Source: JAAZPT01 sp034180455 (GTDB taxonomy: Bacteria; Bacillota; Clostridia; Christensenellales; Aristaeellaceae). Taken from it: a stretch of DNA of 45,429 bases. A model generated the notes under the pieces. It saw nothing but the letters and a program-made list of their open reading frames with translations, was not told the origin of the DNA and did no database searches. A program made the translations under genes and the position numbers. This document shows positions 7,593-15,820 of this stretch, in pieces (the stretch's first letter is position 1; each line of letters starts with the position of its first letter). Where the stretch lies: NCBI GenBank assembly GCA_034180455.1, contig JAXFOG010000023.1, positions 1 through 45,429 of the forward strand. Direction: 5' to 3'.

Positions 7593-8276
7593 ATGAAAAA
7601 ATTATTATCAATAGCTCTTGCGATTATTTTACTATTGAGCGTTCAAATTGCCTTTGCAGAAAAAAATCTGAAAATAACAGAAAAAAACTTGTTTGTCAAA
7701 GACGGTAAAAGTGCAGTTTTTTTTGCAAAGGTAGAGAATGTAGGAGACAAGGCTTCTTATGTTGGCAAAGGTAGTGTTGTAGGCTTTGACGAAGATGACG
7801 AGATAGTGGCAACAGAAGATTATATCTCATCATTGCCATATGGAATATTACTGCAGCCTGGAGAAAGTACATATCTTGGAACTACTATTTATAACGATGG
7901 GGTAAAAAAAATAAAGGATTATAAGACCTCTATAAAGGCGTCTGATTACGGAATAACTTATAAGCCTTTTGAGTCAAAGGCTGAAATGGATTTAAAGGGT
8001 GCAGACGATTTTGATAATTTTATAAATGTAACATTTACAAATACCGACGATAAGCCGATGAAGGGCTATTATATTGTTGTGGCAATGTATGACAAGGATA
8101 ATAACTTAATATATGCAAATATGGTGTCTGATGATCCTGTAGTATTATTACATCCAAATTCTACTATGACAGTAAAATGTTATGTGGATCAAGACTTGAT
8201 AAAATACTATGAAGCAAATAAGATAGTACCAGATAAGGTAGTTTCTTTTGTATATGAACAGCAGGCAGATAAGTAA
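7593..8276 (+). CDS. Exported protein of unknown function (FxLYD-like beta domain)
   Basis: The 227-residue protein begins with a clear Sec signal peptide (MKKLLSIALAIILLLSVQIA, cleavage likely after AFA near residue 22). The mature part is beta-rich with two similar Ig-like halves. Phrases such as FFAKVENVGDKASYVGKG and LLQPGESTYLGTTIY recall FxLYD/DUF3426-type cell-surface domains. There is no lipobox cysteine, so it is probably secreted or wall-associated. It has a consensus-like RBS (AGGAG) and a single-gene transcript ending at the hairpin at 8330. Confidence 0.6.
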   Translation: MKKLLSIALAIILLLSVQIAFAEKNLKITEKNLFVKDGKSAVFFAKVENVGDKASYVGKGSVVGFDEDDEIVATEDYISSLPYGILLQPGESTYLGTTIYNDGVKKIKDYKTSIKASDYGITYKPFESKAEMDLKGADDFDNFINVTFTNTDDKPMKGYYIVVAMYDKDNNLIYANMVSDDPVVLLHPNSTMTVKCYVDQDLIKYYEANKIVPDKVVSFVYEQQADK

Positions 8277-8329
8277 AGCAATTTAAAATATATTATTTTT
8301 TGTTTTTTTACTGTTTATTAAAGAACACA

Positions 8330-8360
8330 GCCACCAGCATTGCTGGTGGCTTTCTATTTT
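8330..8360 (+). terminator. Strong bidirectional terminator between convergent genes
   Basis: The perfect 10-bp stem GCCACCAGCA/TGCTGGTGGC is followed by TTTCTATTTT. It lies between the exported-protein gene and the CDF gene read in the opposite direction. Confidence 0.8.
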
Positions 8361-8377
8361 ATTTTTCAATAATGTGG

Positions 8378-9475
8378 CTACGCTCTATTGATAGTGATGT
8401 TTACATCAATATCGTGACGCTCTTTGATGAAGTCTTCTATCATTTTTTTGACATCGTTGTTGGAAATTTTGAGATCGTATGGCGCATAGACGTCGCATTT
8501 CATAGACTTGCCATCGGGATCGCAGATAAAGTCGGTATAGAATAGGTTTAGTGCGCTCCTGTTTAGGGCCTCTTTAAGAGTGTCGCGCACAGCAAGCTGA
8601 GTATCATTGTAGTTGATGTTTCGGGGTTCAACGTGGATAAGAGCCTGATAGCCAAAGCGCTTTAAAATTTCATGCTCAATGCTATCAATTATTGGGTGTA
8701 TTTCTTCAATGGTAAGCCTTGCGTCCATTTCGGCATGTAGGGTAAGCAAAGATTTTTCGGCACCGTATCTATGCAGAGAAATATCATGCACTCCCATTAT
8801 GCTATCCTGATTGATAAGAAAGGCTGATATTTTAAGCTTTTCTTCGTCGCTTAAGCCTTCGCCAAGCAAGGCATCTATTGTGCCAGTGCAAGCCTGAATA
8901 CCAGCATAGAGTATCATTACAGAAACAACAAGGCCAGCCCAGCCATCAATAAGTAGTCCATATTTATCATGTGCAATAAGCGAAACTAGAACAGCCAAAG
9001 TGGCAATTACATCGCTGGAGCTATCCTTTGCATTTATTATAAGAGTTTCGCTGTTTATACGCTTACCTAGAGCAAAGTTGAATATGCTTATAAGGAATTT
9101 AGCAGCTATGGCAGCTATAAGTATAATATACAGCTCTCTTGATGAGGCTATGGGTTGTGGCGCAGATATACGCTCTATTGAGCTTTTGCCAAGCTCAAAT
9201 CCAGTAAACACAATAACAATAGCTATAATAAGGCCAGCTATCTGCTCCATTCTGCCATGTCCATAGGGATGCTCCTTATCCTCTTTAGCTGCAGCAATTT
9301 TAAAACCAAACACAACTATACATGAGCTGAGTATATCCATAAGGTTATTGTAGGCGTCTGCCTGCATGGAAAGAGAGCCACTCATTACGCCAAATATGAG
9401 TTTTAGGGCGAAAAGTGCTATATTTAATGCTATACCAATATATCCGGAAATTACTCCGTACATTTTTCTATTCAC
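8378..9475 (-). CDS. Cation diffusion facilitator (CDF) metal exporter
   Basis: This 365-residue protein has six N-terminal membrane helices and a C-terminal cytoplasmic ferredoxin-like domain, the usual CDF plan. The transport-site motif in helix 2 is ADAYNNLMD (D40, N44, D47), followed by KEHPYGHGRMEQ in the loop to helix 3. An Asn where zinc transporters keep His or Asp suggests Mn2+ or Fe2+ rather than Zn2+, but that is inference. The C-terminal ~75 residues past the normal dimer domain are extra. It is a single gene with start ATG 9475 and GGAAG upstream. Confidence 0.87.
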   Translation of the reverse strand: MNRKMYGVISGYIGIALNIALFALKLIFGVMSGSLSMQADAYNNLMDILSSCIVVFGFKIAAAKEDKEHPYGHGRMEQIAGLIIAIVIVFTGFELGKSSIERISAPQPIASSRELYIILIAAIAAKFLISIFNFALGKRINSETLIINAKDSSSDVIATLAVLVSLIAHDKYGLLIDGWAGLVVSVMILYAGIQACTGTIDALLGEGLSDEEKLKISAFLINQDSIMGVHDISLHRYGAEKSLLTLHAEMDARLTIEEIHPIIDSIEHEILKRFGYQALIHVEPRNINYNDTQLAVRDTLKEALNRSALNLFYTDFICDPDGKSMKCDVYAPYDLKISNNDVKKMIEDFIKERHDIDVNITINRA

Positions 9476-9652
9476 AAAAATCTTCCTTTTAAGTTATTAG
9501 TCATTCTGCTTTTACAGTATCTATATATGATAGCTTATTTTTTTGAGTTAGTAAATTATAAAATAAATTAGTTATGGTTAATTTGCTTTATATGATTGTA
9601 TTTTTGGGTTGATGACAAATTGGAACAAGGGAAAAGCTAGTAATTTTAAAAT

Positions 9653-9668
9653 TGTTCCACGTGGAACA
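9653..9668. promoter_or_regulatory. parS-like site 1
   Basis: TGTTCCACGTGGAACA is a perfect 16-bp palindrome that differs from the Bacillus parS consensus TGTTTCACGTGAAACA only by a symmetric change in each arm. The same palindrome is a known parS form in other phyla. It is a probable ParB/Spo0J loading site. It sits in a diverged copy of the repeat unit seen at 12.5-13.2 kb. Confidence 0.8.
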
Positions 9669-9830
9669 ATTTATTGCAACGCTCAAGAATGAAAAAGATA
9701 GTTTGATATAGATAATTCATTCAATCAAAAAAAGTTTGAAGGTAAATATCAAGGATAAGGGAATTATATTTTTAAAACAATTTTGCTTGCTGAAAATTAA
9801 GAACATGGGAAAGGCTTGCGCTTTTTAGAT

Positions 9831-9846
9831 TGTTCCACGTGGAACA
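9831..9846. promoter_or_regulatory. parS-like site 2
   Basis: A second exact TGTTCCACGTGGAACA lies 178 bases from the first. Flanks (CTTTTTAGAT before; GTGTTATGCTGCAGCAAAGT after) match the ~218-bp units at 12.5-13.2 kb. Confidence 0.8.
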
Positions 9847-9918
9847 AAAACTAAATGTAAAGCGATAGAATGAAGTGTTATGCTGCAGCAAAGTATTAAG
9901 TGCATAATTCACCCAATA

Positions 9919-9943
9919 AAAAAAGCGCCGAAGCGCCTTTTAA
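9919..9943 (-). terminator. Terminator of the exported nucleoside-phosphorylase-like gene
   Basis: The GC-rich hairpin AGCGC-CGAA-GCGC lies seven bases past the stop codon, flanked by A-run and T-run on the two sides. It could therefore work in either direction. Confidence 0.6.
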
Positions 9944-9949
9944 AATAGC

Positions 9950-10975
9950 TTAAAATTCACCATTAAGAATTTTATCAAGTATTACTTTACCAACTTCAAA
10001 GTTATTTTTCATAGCTGTGGCGAAAATATCAGCAGACTCGATATTGCTCTCGGAGGCAAGAGAGTGATCAAAGTTTGGGTCCCAAAGGCTATCGGGAGTT
10101 GCGCCATTCATGAAAACATCGGTGTTTACGCTATCGCGAATTATTATGAGCCTATCGAGCATACCGCGGCGCTTGAGTGCAACAGCTATGCCATTATCTT
10201 CCATTTCGGTAAGTGCGTAAGGGTCGGGGCAATTATAGGTTTCTGCCATAAGTAGAGCGTTTTTGTGGCCATACTGACCTTTCCAATAGTTGTCGCCAGT
10301 AACTGTGGTGCCACGGAGTACCTTTGGATCGCGAACTGCCCACTCTGCGTTATCAAAAGTTTGAGCCATGAAGTTACGGGTAACATCGGTGGTTTCAAGT
10401 TTTACATCTTTAACAAGCTGATATACCTTATCCATAAGCTCTGGATTGAGTAGATTTACTGAATAGTTATCGTAGCTATCGTCATGATACCAAGTGGTAA
10501 GCTGCTCTTTGTCGGTAAGATCTCTTGCATCTGCATGGTGGCCAAGATCATAGTCAACTGTGGCAGTTATTACGAACACATCGCCCATAACTCCATATTC
10601 AATGGCGCTACCAGCGCAGCCTGTGCTTATAATGTATGCATTGGAAAAATCAAATCTTTCGTCTGCAAGAATGTTGTTTACGCTAAGGGCAGCGTTTACC
10701 TTTCCCATACCGGTAACATAAAGAGCTATACCGTCTTTTACATAGAGTTTACTTTGCTCAAAGCCACCCTTTATATCGTATTCTTCTCCACCTTGACAAT
10801 ATGCCTCGTAGTAATACTGAGCCTCGCCAGGGAAGTCGCCAGACATTTCTCCAGCTTCAAACTTAGGAAGAATAAGAGCCTTGATTGCTATTGGCTTGCT
10901 CTCATCAGCGTAGGAAAACACGAACATTGAGAATACTAGCACGAATGCTAATAATGCAGAAAAAAGCTTTTTCAT
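9950..10975 (-). CDS. Exported NUP-family purine nucleoside permease / phosphorylase-like protein
   Basis: The 341-residue protein has a Sec signal peptide (MKKLFSALLAFVLVFSMFVFS, cleaved near residue 23) and a mature domain of the NUP family (PF06516), related to nucleoside phosphorylases. Supporting stretches are IKALILPKFEAGEM at the start, YVTGMGKVNAALSVN, ISTGCAGSAIEYG and DLGHHADARD. Fungal members were described as nucleoside permeases. The fold itself is enzyme-like, so an extracytoplasmic nucleoside-binding or cleaving role is as likely. Start ATG 10975 has GAAAGGAATT upstream. A near-consensus promoter and a palindrome at the transcription start suggest tight regulation. Confidence 0.8.
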   Translation of the reverse strand: MKKLFSALLAFVLVFSMFVFSYADESKPIAIKALILPKFEAGEMSGDFPGEAQYYYEAYCQGGEEYDIKGGFEQSKLYVKDGIALYVTGMGKVNAALSVNNILADERFDFSNAYIISTGCAGSAIEYGVMGDVFVITATVDYDLGHHADARDLTDKEQLTTWYHDDSYDNYSVNLLNPELMDKVYQLVKDVKLETTDVTRNFMAQTFDNAEWAVRDPKVLRGTTVTGDNYWKGQYGHKNALLMAETYNCPDPYALTEMEDNGIAVALKRRGMLDRLIIIRDSVNTDVFMNGATPDSLWDPNFDHSLASESNIESADIFATAMKNNFEVGKVILDKILNGEF

Positions 10976-11006
10976 AATGTAATTCCTTTCAAAAAACGAA
11001 CAATTA

Positions 11007-11029
11007 TTATTCTCACTTAATGAGAATAA
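11007..11029 (-). promoter_or_regulatory. Candidate operator for the NUP-family gene
   Basis: A perfect 9-bp inverted repeat TTATTCTCA-N5-TGAGAATAA lies just downstream of the -10 box, over the expected transcription start. A repressor bound there would block initiation. The cognate regulator is not evident in the window. Confidence 0.5.
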
Positions 11030-11033
11030 GTAA

Positions 11034-11061
11034 ATTATACCAAAGTTTTATAGCATGTCAA
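11034..11061 (-). promoter_or_regulatory. SigA-type promoter for the NUP-family gene
   Basis: On the minus strand TTGACA (11056-11061), a 16-base spacer and TATAAT (11034-11039) make both boxes consensus. The remaining ~220 bases up to the GTPase gene are very AT-rich with no gene. Confidence 0.7.
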
Positions 11062-11293
11062 GCAAGGGAGTTATGATAATTTTAAATTTTAAAAAATTTT
11101 GGAGATTTTGTTTTATGAATTTTTATTTTACGAATTATATTATATAATATGATATATAATGTTCGGTATTATAATACACTTTGCAAAATTGTTAGCTAGT
11201 ATAAACAAAATAATCACTTGTATGATTATAGTTATTATATTAGAATGATTTTATGCTTTAAACACAATTTATGATACTAAGGAGATGCAAACT

Positions 11294-12457
11294 TTGACCA
11301 TAGACACAGAAAAGATTGTAAAAGAGGCTATAAGCGCCATATCTGATAGAATTGGGAATCTTAATACTTTAAATATAATAATTGCTGGCAAAACTGGCGT
11401 AGGAAAAAGCACGTTGATAAATGCAGTTTTTAGAGAAAAGCTAGCTGAAACTGGTATGGGCAAGCCTGTTACCTCTCATATTAGAAAAATAGTAAAGAGT
11501 GGATTGCCCTTATGCATATATGATACAAAGGGCTTTGAGCTAGGCAAAGATGTGCAAAATGATGTGAAGAAAGAGATACTTGACACAATTAATGAGGGAC
11601 TTGCCACTAAAGACATAAACAAGACTGTGCACTGTATATGGTATTGCATAAATACTGCGTCAAACAGAATAGAGCCAAAGGAAATTGAATGGTTGAAAGC
11701 CTTAACGGCAGATAACAGGTCAACTCAGGTACCAATAATTGTAGTGCTTACTCAGTCTATATCAAAGAAAAAGGCTGATGAGCTGCGCAATATTCTAGTT
11801 GAAGAAAATCTTGATATAATTCAAGTGGTACCGGTACTGGCAGAGGACTATGAAATAGAGGGTTTGGGTACTGCAAAGGCTTATGGACTAGACAATCTTA
11901 TAAAAGTTATGGCTGAAACTTTGCCAGAAGAGTTGCAAGACACATTACAAAATGTGCAAATTGCAAGCCTTGAGGAAAAGAAACGCAGAGCCCATGCAGC
12001 AGTAGTTGCAGCTACGGCGACAGCAGCAGGAGCAGCAGCTATACCGATTCCCCTTGCAGACGCTACAATGCTAGTGCCAACTCAAATTGGAATGATAGCA
12101 TCTATAACAGCGATATTTGGCATGGATGTAAACAAAAGCGTGATAACTGCGCTACTTTCTTCCACAGTTGGCACAAGTGGAGCAACATGGCTAGGCAAAA
12201 CAATTTTTTCAAGCTTAACAAAGCTGATTCCCGGAGCCGGCTCTGTGGTGGGTGGAGTAATATCTGCAACAACAGCCAGCACCATCACAGCTGCTCTTGG
12301 AGAGGCTTATATTGCCGTTTTGGAAATGGTATATAAGAATGAATTGAGTTTGAATGAATTGAGTGGTCCTAAGGGAAAAGAAATAATATCAAAGAAATTC
12401 AAGGATATAGTAAACATTAATGTTGAAAGAATGAAAAAGGACGAAGAACATAAATAA
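11294..12457 (+). CDS. Dynamin/Era-like GTPase with hydrophobic C-terminal domain (DUF697-type)
   Basis: The ~387-residue P-loop GTPase has Walker A IAGKTGVGKSTLINAVF, switch-region DTKGFELG and VVLTQS at the base-recognition position (a non-canonical NKxD). The C-terminal half has glycine/alanine-rich hydrophobic segments (AAVVAATATAAGAAAIPIPLAD and GAGSVVGGVISATTAS), as in DUF697/YcjF-like proteins. The function is unknown; the family is linked to membrane association and stress. An ATG at 11285 abuts the AAGGAG site, which is too close. TTG 11294, nine bases after it, is the better start. The gene lies between two parS clusters and ends in its own terminator. Confidence 0.72.
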   Translation: MTIDTEKIVKEAISAISDRIGNLNTLNIIIAGKTGVGKSTLINAVFREKLAETGMGKPVTSHIRKIVKSGLPLCIYDTKGFELGKDVQNDVKKEILDTINEGLATKDINKTVHCIWYCINTASNRIEPKEIEWLKALTADNRSTQVPIIVVLTQSISKKKADELRNILVEENLDIIQVVPVLAEDYEIEGLGTAKAYGLDNLIKVMAETLPEELQDTLQNVQIASLEEKKRRAHAAVVAATATAAGAAAIPIPLADATMLVPTQIGMIASITAIFGMDVNKSVITALLSSTVGTSGATWLGKTIFSSLTKLIPGAGSVVGGVISATTASTITAALGEAYIAVLEMVYKNELSLNELSGPKGKEIISKKFKDIVNINVERMKKDEEHK

Positions 12458-12483
12458 GATGGGCAAAGAGCCCATCTTTTTGT
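12457..12483 (+). terminator. Intrinsic terminator of the GTPase gene
   Basis: The stem AGATGGGC/GCCCATCT with a five-base loop is followed by TTTTTG. It begins directly at the stop codon. Confidence 0.8.
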
Positions 12484-12541
12484 TTATGAATAAAATTGAT
12501 TGATATGAGTTTATAAGCCTTATGATGTTATGGGGTGTGAT

Positions 12542-12557
12542 TGTTCCACGTGGAACA
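12542..12557. promoter_or_regulatory. parS-like site 3
   Basis: This is an exact TGTTCCACGTGGAACA opening tandem unit 1. Confidence 0.8.
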
Positions 12558-12759
12558 ATAGTATATACAAGGCTTGATAATGTAGTGTTGTACTGCAATA
12601 AATTATGGAGTGTGTAATTCAAGTAAATAAAATAGTGTGTTAAAGTTGATAAGATAGTTTAAAATTCAATAATTCGATATTGATATAAGAAACTTATATA
12701 ATTATGCTATTTAGGTTAATGAAAAATTGAGAGCAGGGAAAAGCTGATGCTTTTTAGAT

Positions 12760-12775
12760 TGTCCCACATGGAACA
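12760..12775. promoter_or_regulatory. parS-like site 4 (degenerate)
   Basis: TGTCCCACATGGAACA has two changes from the perfect palindrome. It opens tandem unit 2 and may bind ParB weakly. Confidence 0.5.
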
Positions 12776-12978
12776 ATAGTATATACAAGACTTGATAATG
12801 TAGTGTTATACTGCAATAAAGTATTAAATGCGTAATTCAAGCAAATAAAAAATGTCTTGAAGTTGATAAGATAGTTTTAAATTCAATAATTTAATATTGG
12901 GATAATAAACTTCTATAATTATGCTATTTAGGTTAATGAAAAATTGAGAGCAAGGGAAAAAGCTGGCGCTTTATAGAT

Positions 12979-12994
12979 TGTTCCATGTGGAACA
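12979..12994. promoter_or_regulatory. parS-like site 5 (CATG centre)
   Basis: TGTTCCATGTGGAACA has one change from the palindrome at the central CG step. It opens tandem unit 3. Confidence 0.6.
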
Positions 12995-13195
12995 ATAGTA
13001 TATACAAGGCTTGATAATGTAATGTTATACTGCAATAAAGTATTAAATGCGTAATTCAAACAAATAAAAAGCGCATTGAAGTTGATAAAATAGTTTTAAA
13101 TTCAATAATTCAATATTGGTATAAGAAACTTATATAATTATGCTATTTGGGTTAAAGAAAAATTTGTGGCAGGGAAAACCTGATGCTTTTTAGAT

Positions 13196-13211
13196 TGTTC
13201 CATGTGGAACA
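13196..13211. promoter_or_regulatory. parS-like site 6 (CATG centre)
   Basis: TGTTCCATGTGGAACA carries the same variant as site 5, at the start of the truncated fourth unit. It lies immediately beside the terminator of the zinc-ribbon gene. Confidence 0.6.
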
Positions 13212-13217
13212 AAACAA

Positions 13218-13240
13218 ACAGCAGAGCCAAGCTCTGCTGT
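13218..13240 (-). terminator. Terminator of the zinc-ribbon membrane protein gene
   Basis: The perfect 10-bp stem ACAGCAGAGC/GCTCTGCTGT is followed on the minus strand by TTTGTTTTGTT, which runs into parS-like site 6. Confidence 0.75.
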
Positions 13241-13251
13241 GTAGGGGTTTG

Positions 13252-13641
13252 TTATTCGTATGAAGTATAGCCAATTATTAAGAAGACTGCCCAAAGTAGT
13301 ATGATGAGCAATATGCGCATTCTCTTGCTGATGTTTAGCTTGTTATATATTAGAATGCTTGCTGGGAATGGAAACATAAATATCCAAAGGAAGACCCAGC
13401 CAAATGAAGATAATTTGCTTTTGCTTTTTGGGGGTTGGTAGCTGTCGGCTTCCATTTGCGCGCGAAGTCGGCCTTTTTCAAACTCGTAGCCAGTTTGCTC
13501 GGCGTTTTCGTAGCGAATGCGTTTGACTTCATCATCTATCAAAAGCTCGGTGCCACAGTACTGACAAAAAGCCTTTTGCCTATCGGCATCAACCTTTAAG
13601 GCTGACCCACAATGAGGGCAGGTCATGTCTATAAGTCTCAT
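13252..13641 (-). CDS. Zinc-ribbon protein with two C-terminal membrane helices
   Basis: The 129-residue protein starts MRLIDMTCPHCGSALKVDAD with a second pair CQYCG near residues 27-31, giving a CPHC/CQYC zinc ribbon. A charged linker follows (residues 35-75), then two hydrophobic helices (about 80-97 and 108-126). This is a common Firmicute architecture of unknown role, thought to sense or scaffold at the membrane. Start ATG 13641 is preceded by GGGAGC. It is a monocistronic gene flanked on both sides by parS-like palindromes. Confidence 0.7.
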   Translation of the reverse strand: MRLIDMTCPHCGSALKVDADRQKAFCQYCGTELLIDDEVKRIRYENAEQTGYEFEKGRLRAQMEADSYQPPKSKSKLSSFGWVFLWIFMFPFPASILIYNKLNISKRMRILLIILLWAVFLIIGYTSYE

Positions 13642-13711
13642 TTTTTGCTCCCAAAATATAATTCTATAATAATTATATGGTATGTGATATTAAATATCAT
13701 GCAAGTGTAAA

Positions 13712-13727
13712 TGTTCCACGTGGAACA
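13712..13727. promoter_or_regulatory. parS-like site 7
   Basis: This is an exact TGTTCCACGTGGAACA between the zinc-ribbon gene and msrAB, outside the tandem array and without its flanking repeat sequence. Confidence 0.8.
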
Positions 13728-13738
13728 TTTGATATAAA

Positions 13739-13765
13739 AGACTCAAGAATAAGCTTCTTGAGTCT
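13739..13765 (-). terminator. Terminator of msrAB
   Basis: The stem AGACTCAAGA/TCTTGAGTCT with a seven-base loop is followed on the minus strand by TTTTATATC. It is directly beside parS-like site 7. Confidence 0.75.
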
Positions 13766-13784
13766 ATAAATTTTAAATAATTTA

Positions 13785-14846
13785 TTATTCGCAGAATACC
13801 TTGTATTTACCGTAACCCTCGGAGTCCATTTCTTCATAAGGGATAAACCTTAGCGCAGCGCCATTTATGCAGTAGCGCAGTCCACCTTTTTCAGCAGGTC
13901 CATCGGTAAAAACATGGCCCAAATGAGAATTGGAAGACTTGGTGCGAACTTCTGTGCGTATCATGCCATGGCTGGTGTCTGTGCTTTCTTGCAGTTTGCC
14001 CGTTGTGATAGGCTTTGAAAAGCTGGGCCAACCACAGCCAGCATTGAACTTGTCGCTGGAAGAAAACAAAGGCTCGCCAGTGATCTTATCTACATATATA
14101 CCCTTTCTATATTCCTTGTTAAGTTCGCTAGTGCCAGGGTACTCGGTTGCAGACTTGCGCATTACGTCGTATGAGGTTTCATCAAGCAGTTCTTTTATTT
14201 TTTCATCAGTAGGAACATCATATTTCTCATCAAAAAGAGGCTTATTAGCTAGACCTAAATTAATATGACAGTAGCCACCTGGGTTTTTATCTAGGTAGTC
14301 TTGATGATAGTCTTCAGCCTTTATAAAATTCTTTAGCTCGGATTTTTCTACTGCAAGCTTGCCATGTATGGATTCTTCGTATTTAAGCACCTTATCAATA
14401 ACAGCCTCGTCATTTTGGTCGGTATAATAAATACCAGTCCTATATTGTCTGCCGACATCATTGCCCTGCTTATTTATGGAAGTGGGGTCTATAATTCTAA
14501 AATAGTGTAGCAGCAGCTCTTCAAGTGACACGCGAGATTTATCGTAGCTGATTTTTACGGTCTCGGCATGATCGGTATCGTGAATTTTTTGATAATCGGT
14601 ATCCTCTGTTTTACCATTAGCATAGCCAGTATCGGTATCAACTACTCCATCTATTTTTTTGAAGTATCCCTCAACTCCCCAAAAGCAGCCACCGGCAAGA
14701 TATATTTCTTTTTTATTCATATCAAGAACCTCATCAATTTTTGTTATTTTTTTTGTCTCATCAGCATTGCTTACTAATTTATTTTTTAAATAAATGCTAC
14801 CTGTAACAAGTATCAGCAATGCTAATATAATAGAAATTTTTTTCAA
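13785..14846 (-). CDS. msrAB: Bifunctional methionine sulfoxide reductase MsrA-MsrB, membrane-anchored
   Basis: The 353-residue fusion reduces both S- and R-methionine sulfoxide. It has an N-terminal hydrophobic segment (residues 4-20), which suggests export and anchoring. The MsrA domain carries the catalytic motif GGCFWGVEGY (C54). The MsrB domain has FNAGCGWPSF and catalytic RYCINGAALRF (C326). The MsrB zinc CxxC pairs are absent, as in many fused forms. Translation starts at TTG 14846 with GAAAGG upstream. An anaerobe would use it to repair oxidised surface proteins. Confidence 0.93.
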   Translation of the reverse strand: MKKISIILALLILVTGSIYLKNKLVSNADETKKITKIDEVLDMNKKEIYLAGGCFWGVEGYFKKIDGVVDTDTGYANGKTEDTDYQKIHDTDHAETVKISYDKSRVSLEELLLHYFRIIDPTSINKQGNDVGRQYRTGIYYTDQNDEAVIDKVLKYEESIHGKLAVEKSELKNFIKAEDYHQDYLDKNPGGYCHINLGLANKPLFDEKYDVPTDEKIKELLDETSYDVMRKSATEYPGTSELNKEYRKGIYVDKITGEPLFSSSDKFNAGCGWPSFSKPITTGKLQESTDTSHGMIRTEVRTKSSNSHLGHVFTDGPAEKGGLRYCINGAALRFIPYEEMDSEGYGKYKVFCE

Positions 14847-15189
14847 GTATCATTATCCTTTCGTTATATCAAAATTATACGCATGAAGTGATAAATATAA
14901 ACTGGTGAAATGTAACAACATTGTTTAGAAAATTTTAGTCTTAAAACTTATATATCGCAGCTTGAAAAGGTAAGCTATAAACATATAATTAAAAACATTA
15001 TCACCAATATATTTTTATAAGCTTTTATTTGATATAAATTCTATTGAATTACTGTGTTCGTTGTAAATAAGCAAGGTTTATTATATAATTGCTTTGCGAT
15101 TGTAGGCAGATTTGCTTTTAATTGTTTTTGTTTTACCTTGTCACACAAATATATTATAACAGAAAGCTTATAAAAATATACTTTAAAAA
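14847..15189. other. AT-rich divergent intergenic region
   Basis: This 343-base spacer lies between msrAB and the YczE-like gene, which are divergent. It must hold both promoters: GTATAATTTTG near 14875 on the minus strand is a plausible msrAB -10. The YczE-side promoter is not clear. No ORF or RNA is recognised. Confidence 0.4.
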
Positions 15190-15801
15190 ATGGGTATGAA
15201 TGTAAAAATTACAACGCTAAAGCTAGCACTTGTGGCGATAGGAACTGCAATAGCAGCATTTGGACTAGACATGGCGATATACGCTGGCTTTGGCTCGGCA
15301 ACTCTAGCAGTGCTATGGCAGGGCATATCAAATGTGGCAAATATATCAATAGGGTTTTCGGCTCTGCTAATAGCCTTGGCAATAATAGCTTTTTGCCTTG
15401 TTTACGATAGGCGTCAGATACATATAGGAACCATTGTATATCAGCTTGTTTACAGCTTTTGTCTTGACCTTTTTGCGCCATACATGAGATATAGTGCTTC
15501 GCCTTATATAAATTTTTTAATAATGATAATTGGCCTTGTGATATTTACATTTGGAGCAGCGCTATATTCTTCGGCAGACTTTGGCAGAGGGCCCTATGAG
15601 GCGTTAACTTTTGCCATTGTGCATAAAAAGAGCTGGCAAATACGCAATGTAAGGATAGCGCTAGACATAGCCTGTGTGGTGCTTGGAATTATGCTGGGTG
15701 GCAAGGCTGGGCTTTGCACAGTTGCCACTATACTGCTTTCGGGAGTGTTTTTGCAATTTTTTGTGCATAGGCTCAAGCCTTTGGTGAGTAAGGTAATTTA
15801 A
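15190..15801 (+). CDS. YczE/YitT-type integral membrane protein
   Basis: The 203-residue protein has five or six hydrophobic segments. The pattern GLDMAIYAGFGSATLAVLWQG at residues 25-45, the repeated AALYSSADFGRGPYEALT, and LDIACVVLGIMLGGKAGLCT are typical of the YczE/YyaS/YitT family of unknown function (some are linked to antimicrobial peptide production). Two candidate starts exist (ATG 15190 and 15196), neither with a good Shine-Dalgarno. A truncated copy of its last ~52 codons begins 20 bases after the stop. Confidence 0.75.
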   Translation: MGMNVKITTLKLALVAIGTAIAAFGLDMAIYAGFGSATLAVLWQGISNVANISIGFSALLIALAIIAFCLVYDRRQIHIGTIVYQLVYSFCLDLFAPYMRYSASPYINFLIMIIGLVIFTFGAALYSSADFGRGPYEALTFAIVHKKSWQIRNVRIALDIACVVLGIMLGGKAGLCTVATILLSGVFLQFFVHRLKPLVSKVI

Positions 15802-15820
15802 TAGATTTTGAGTATAATAA

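Larger units (their letters stand above)
12542..13211. repeat. Tandem ~218-bp repeats, each opening with a parS-like palindrome
   Basis: Three consecutive units (12542-12759, 12760-12978, 12979-13195) and the start of a fourth share the same order. They have a parS palindrome, then AATAGTATATACAAGRCTTGATAATG, then an ACTGCAATAAAGTATTAAATGCG-type stretch, AAATTCAATAAT, a TATAATTATGCTATTT run and GGGAAAA-CTGATGCTTTTTAGA. Spacing between palindromes is 218, 219 and 217 bases. Units have drifted by scattered substitutions but stay nearly the same length. There is no coding frame in the array. A diverged two-unit version lies at ~9.6-9.93 kb. Confidence 0.85.

Noticed and set aside
10484..10930. 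Plus-strand 148-codon ORF
   Set aside because: It is fully antisense to the well-supported NUP-family gene and its composition is that of a shadow frame.
9653..13727. Regular palindromic repeats as a CRISPR array
   Set aside because: Spacing is ~218 bases, intervening sequence is itself repeated, and no cas genes are near. The palindrome matches parS.
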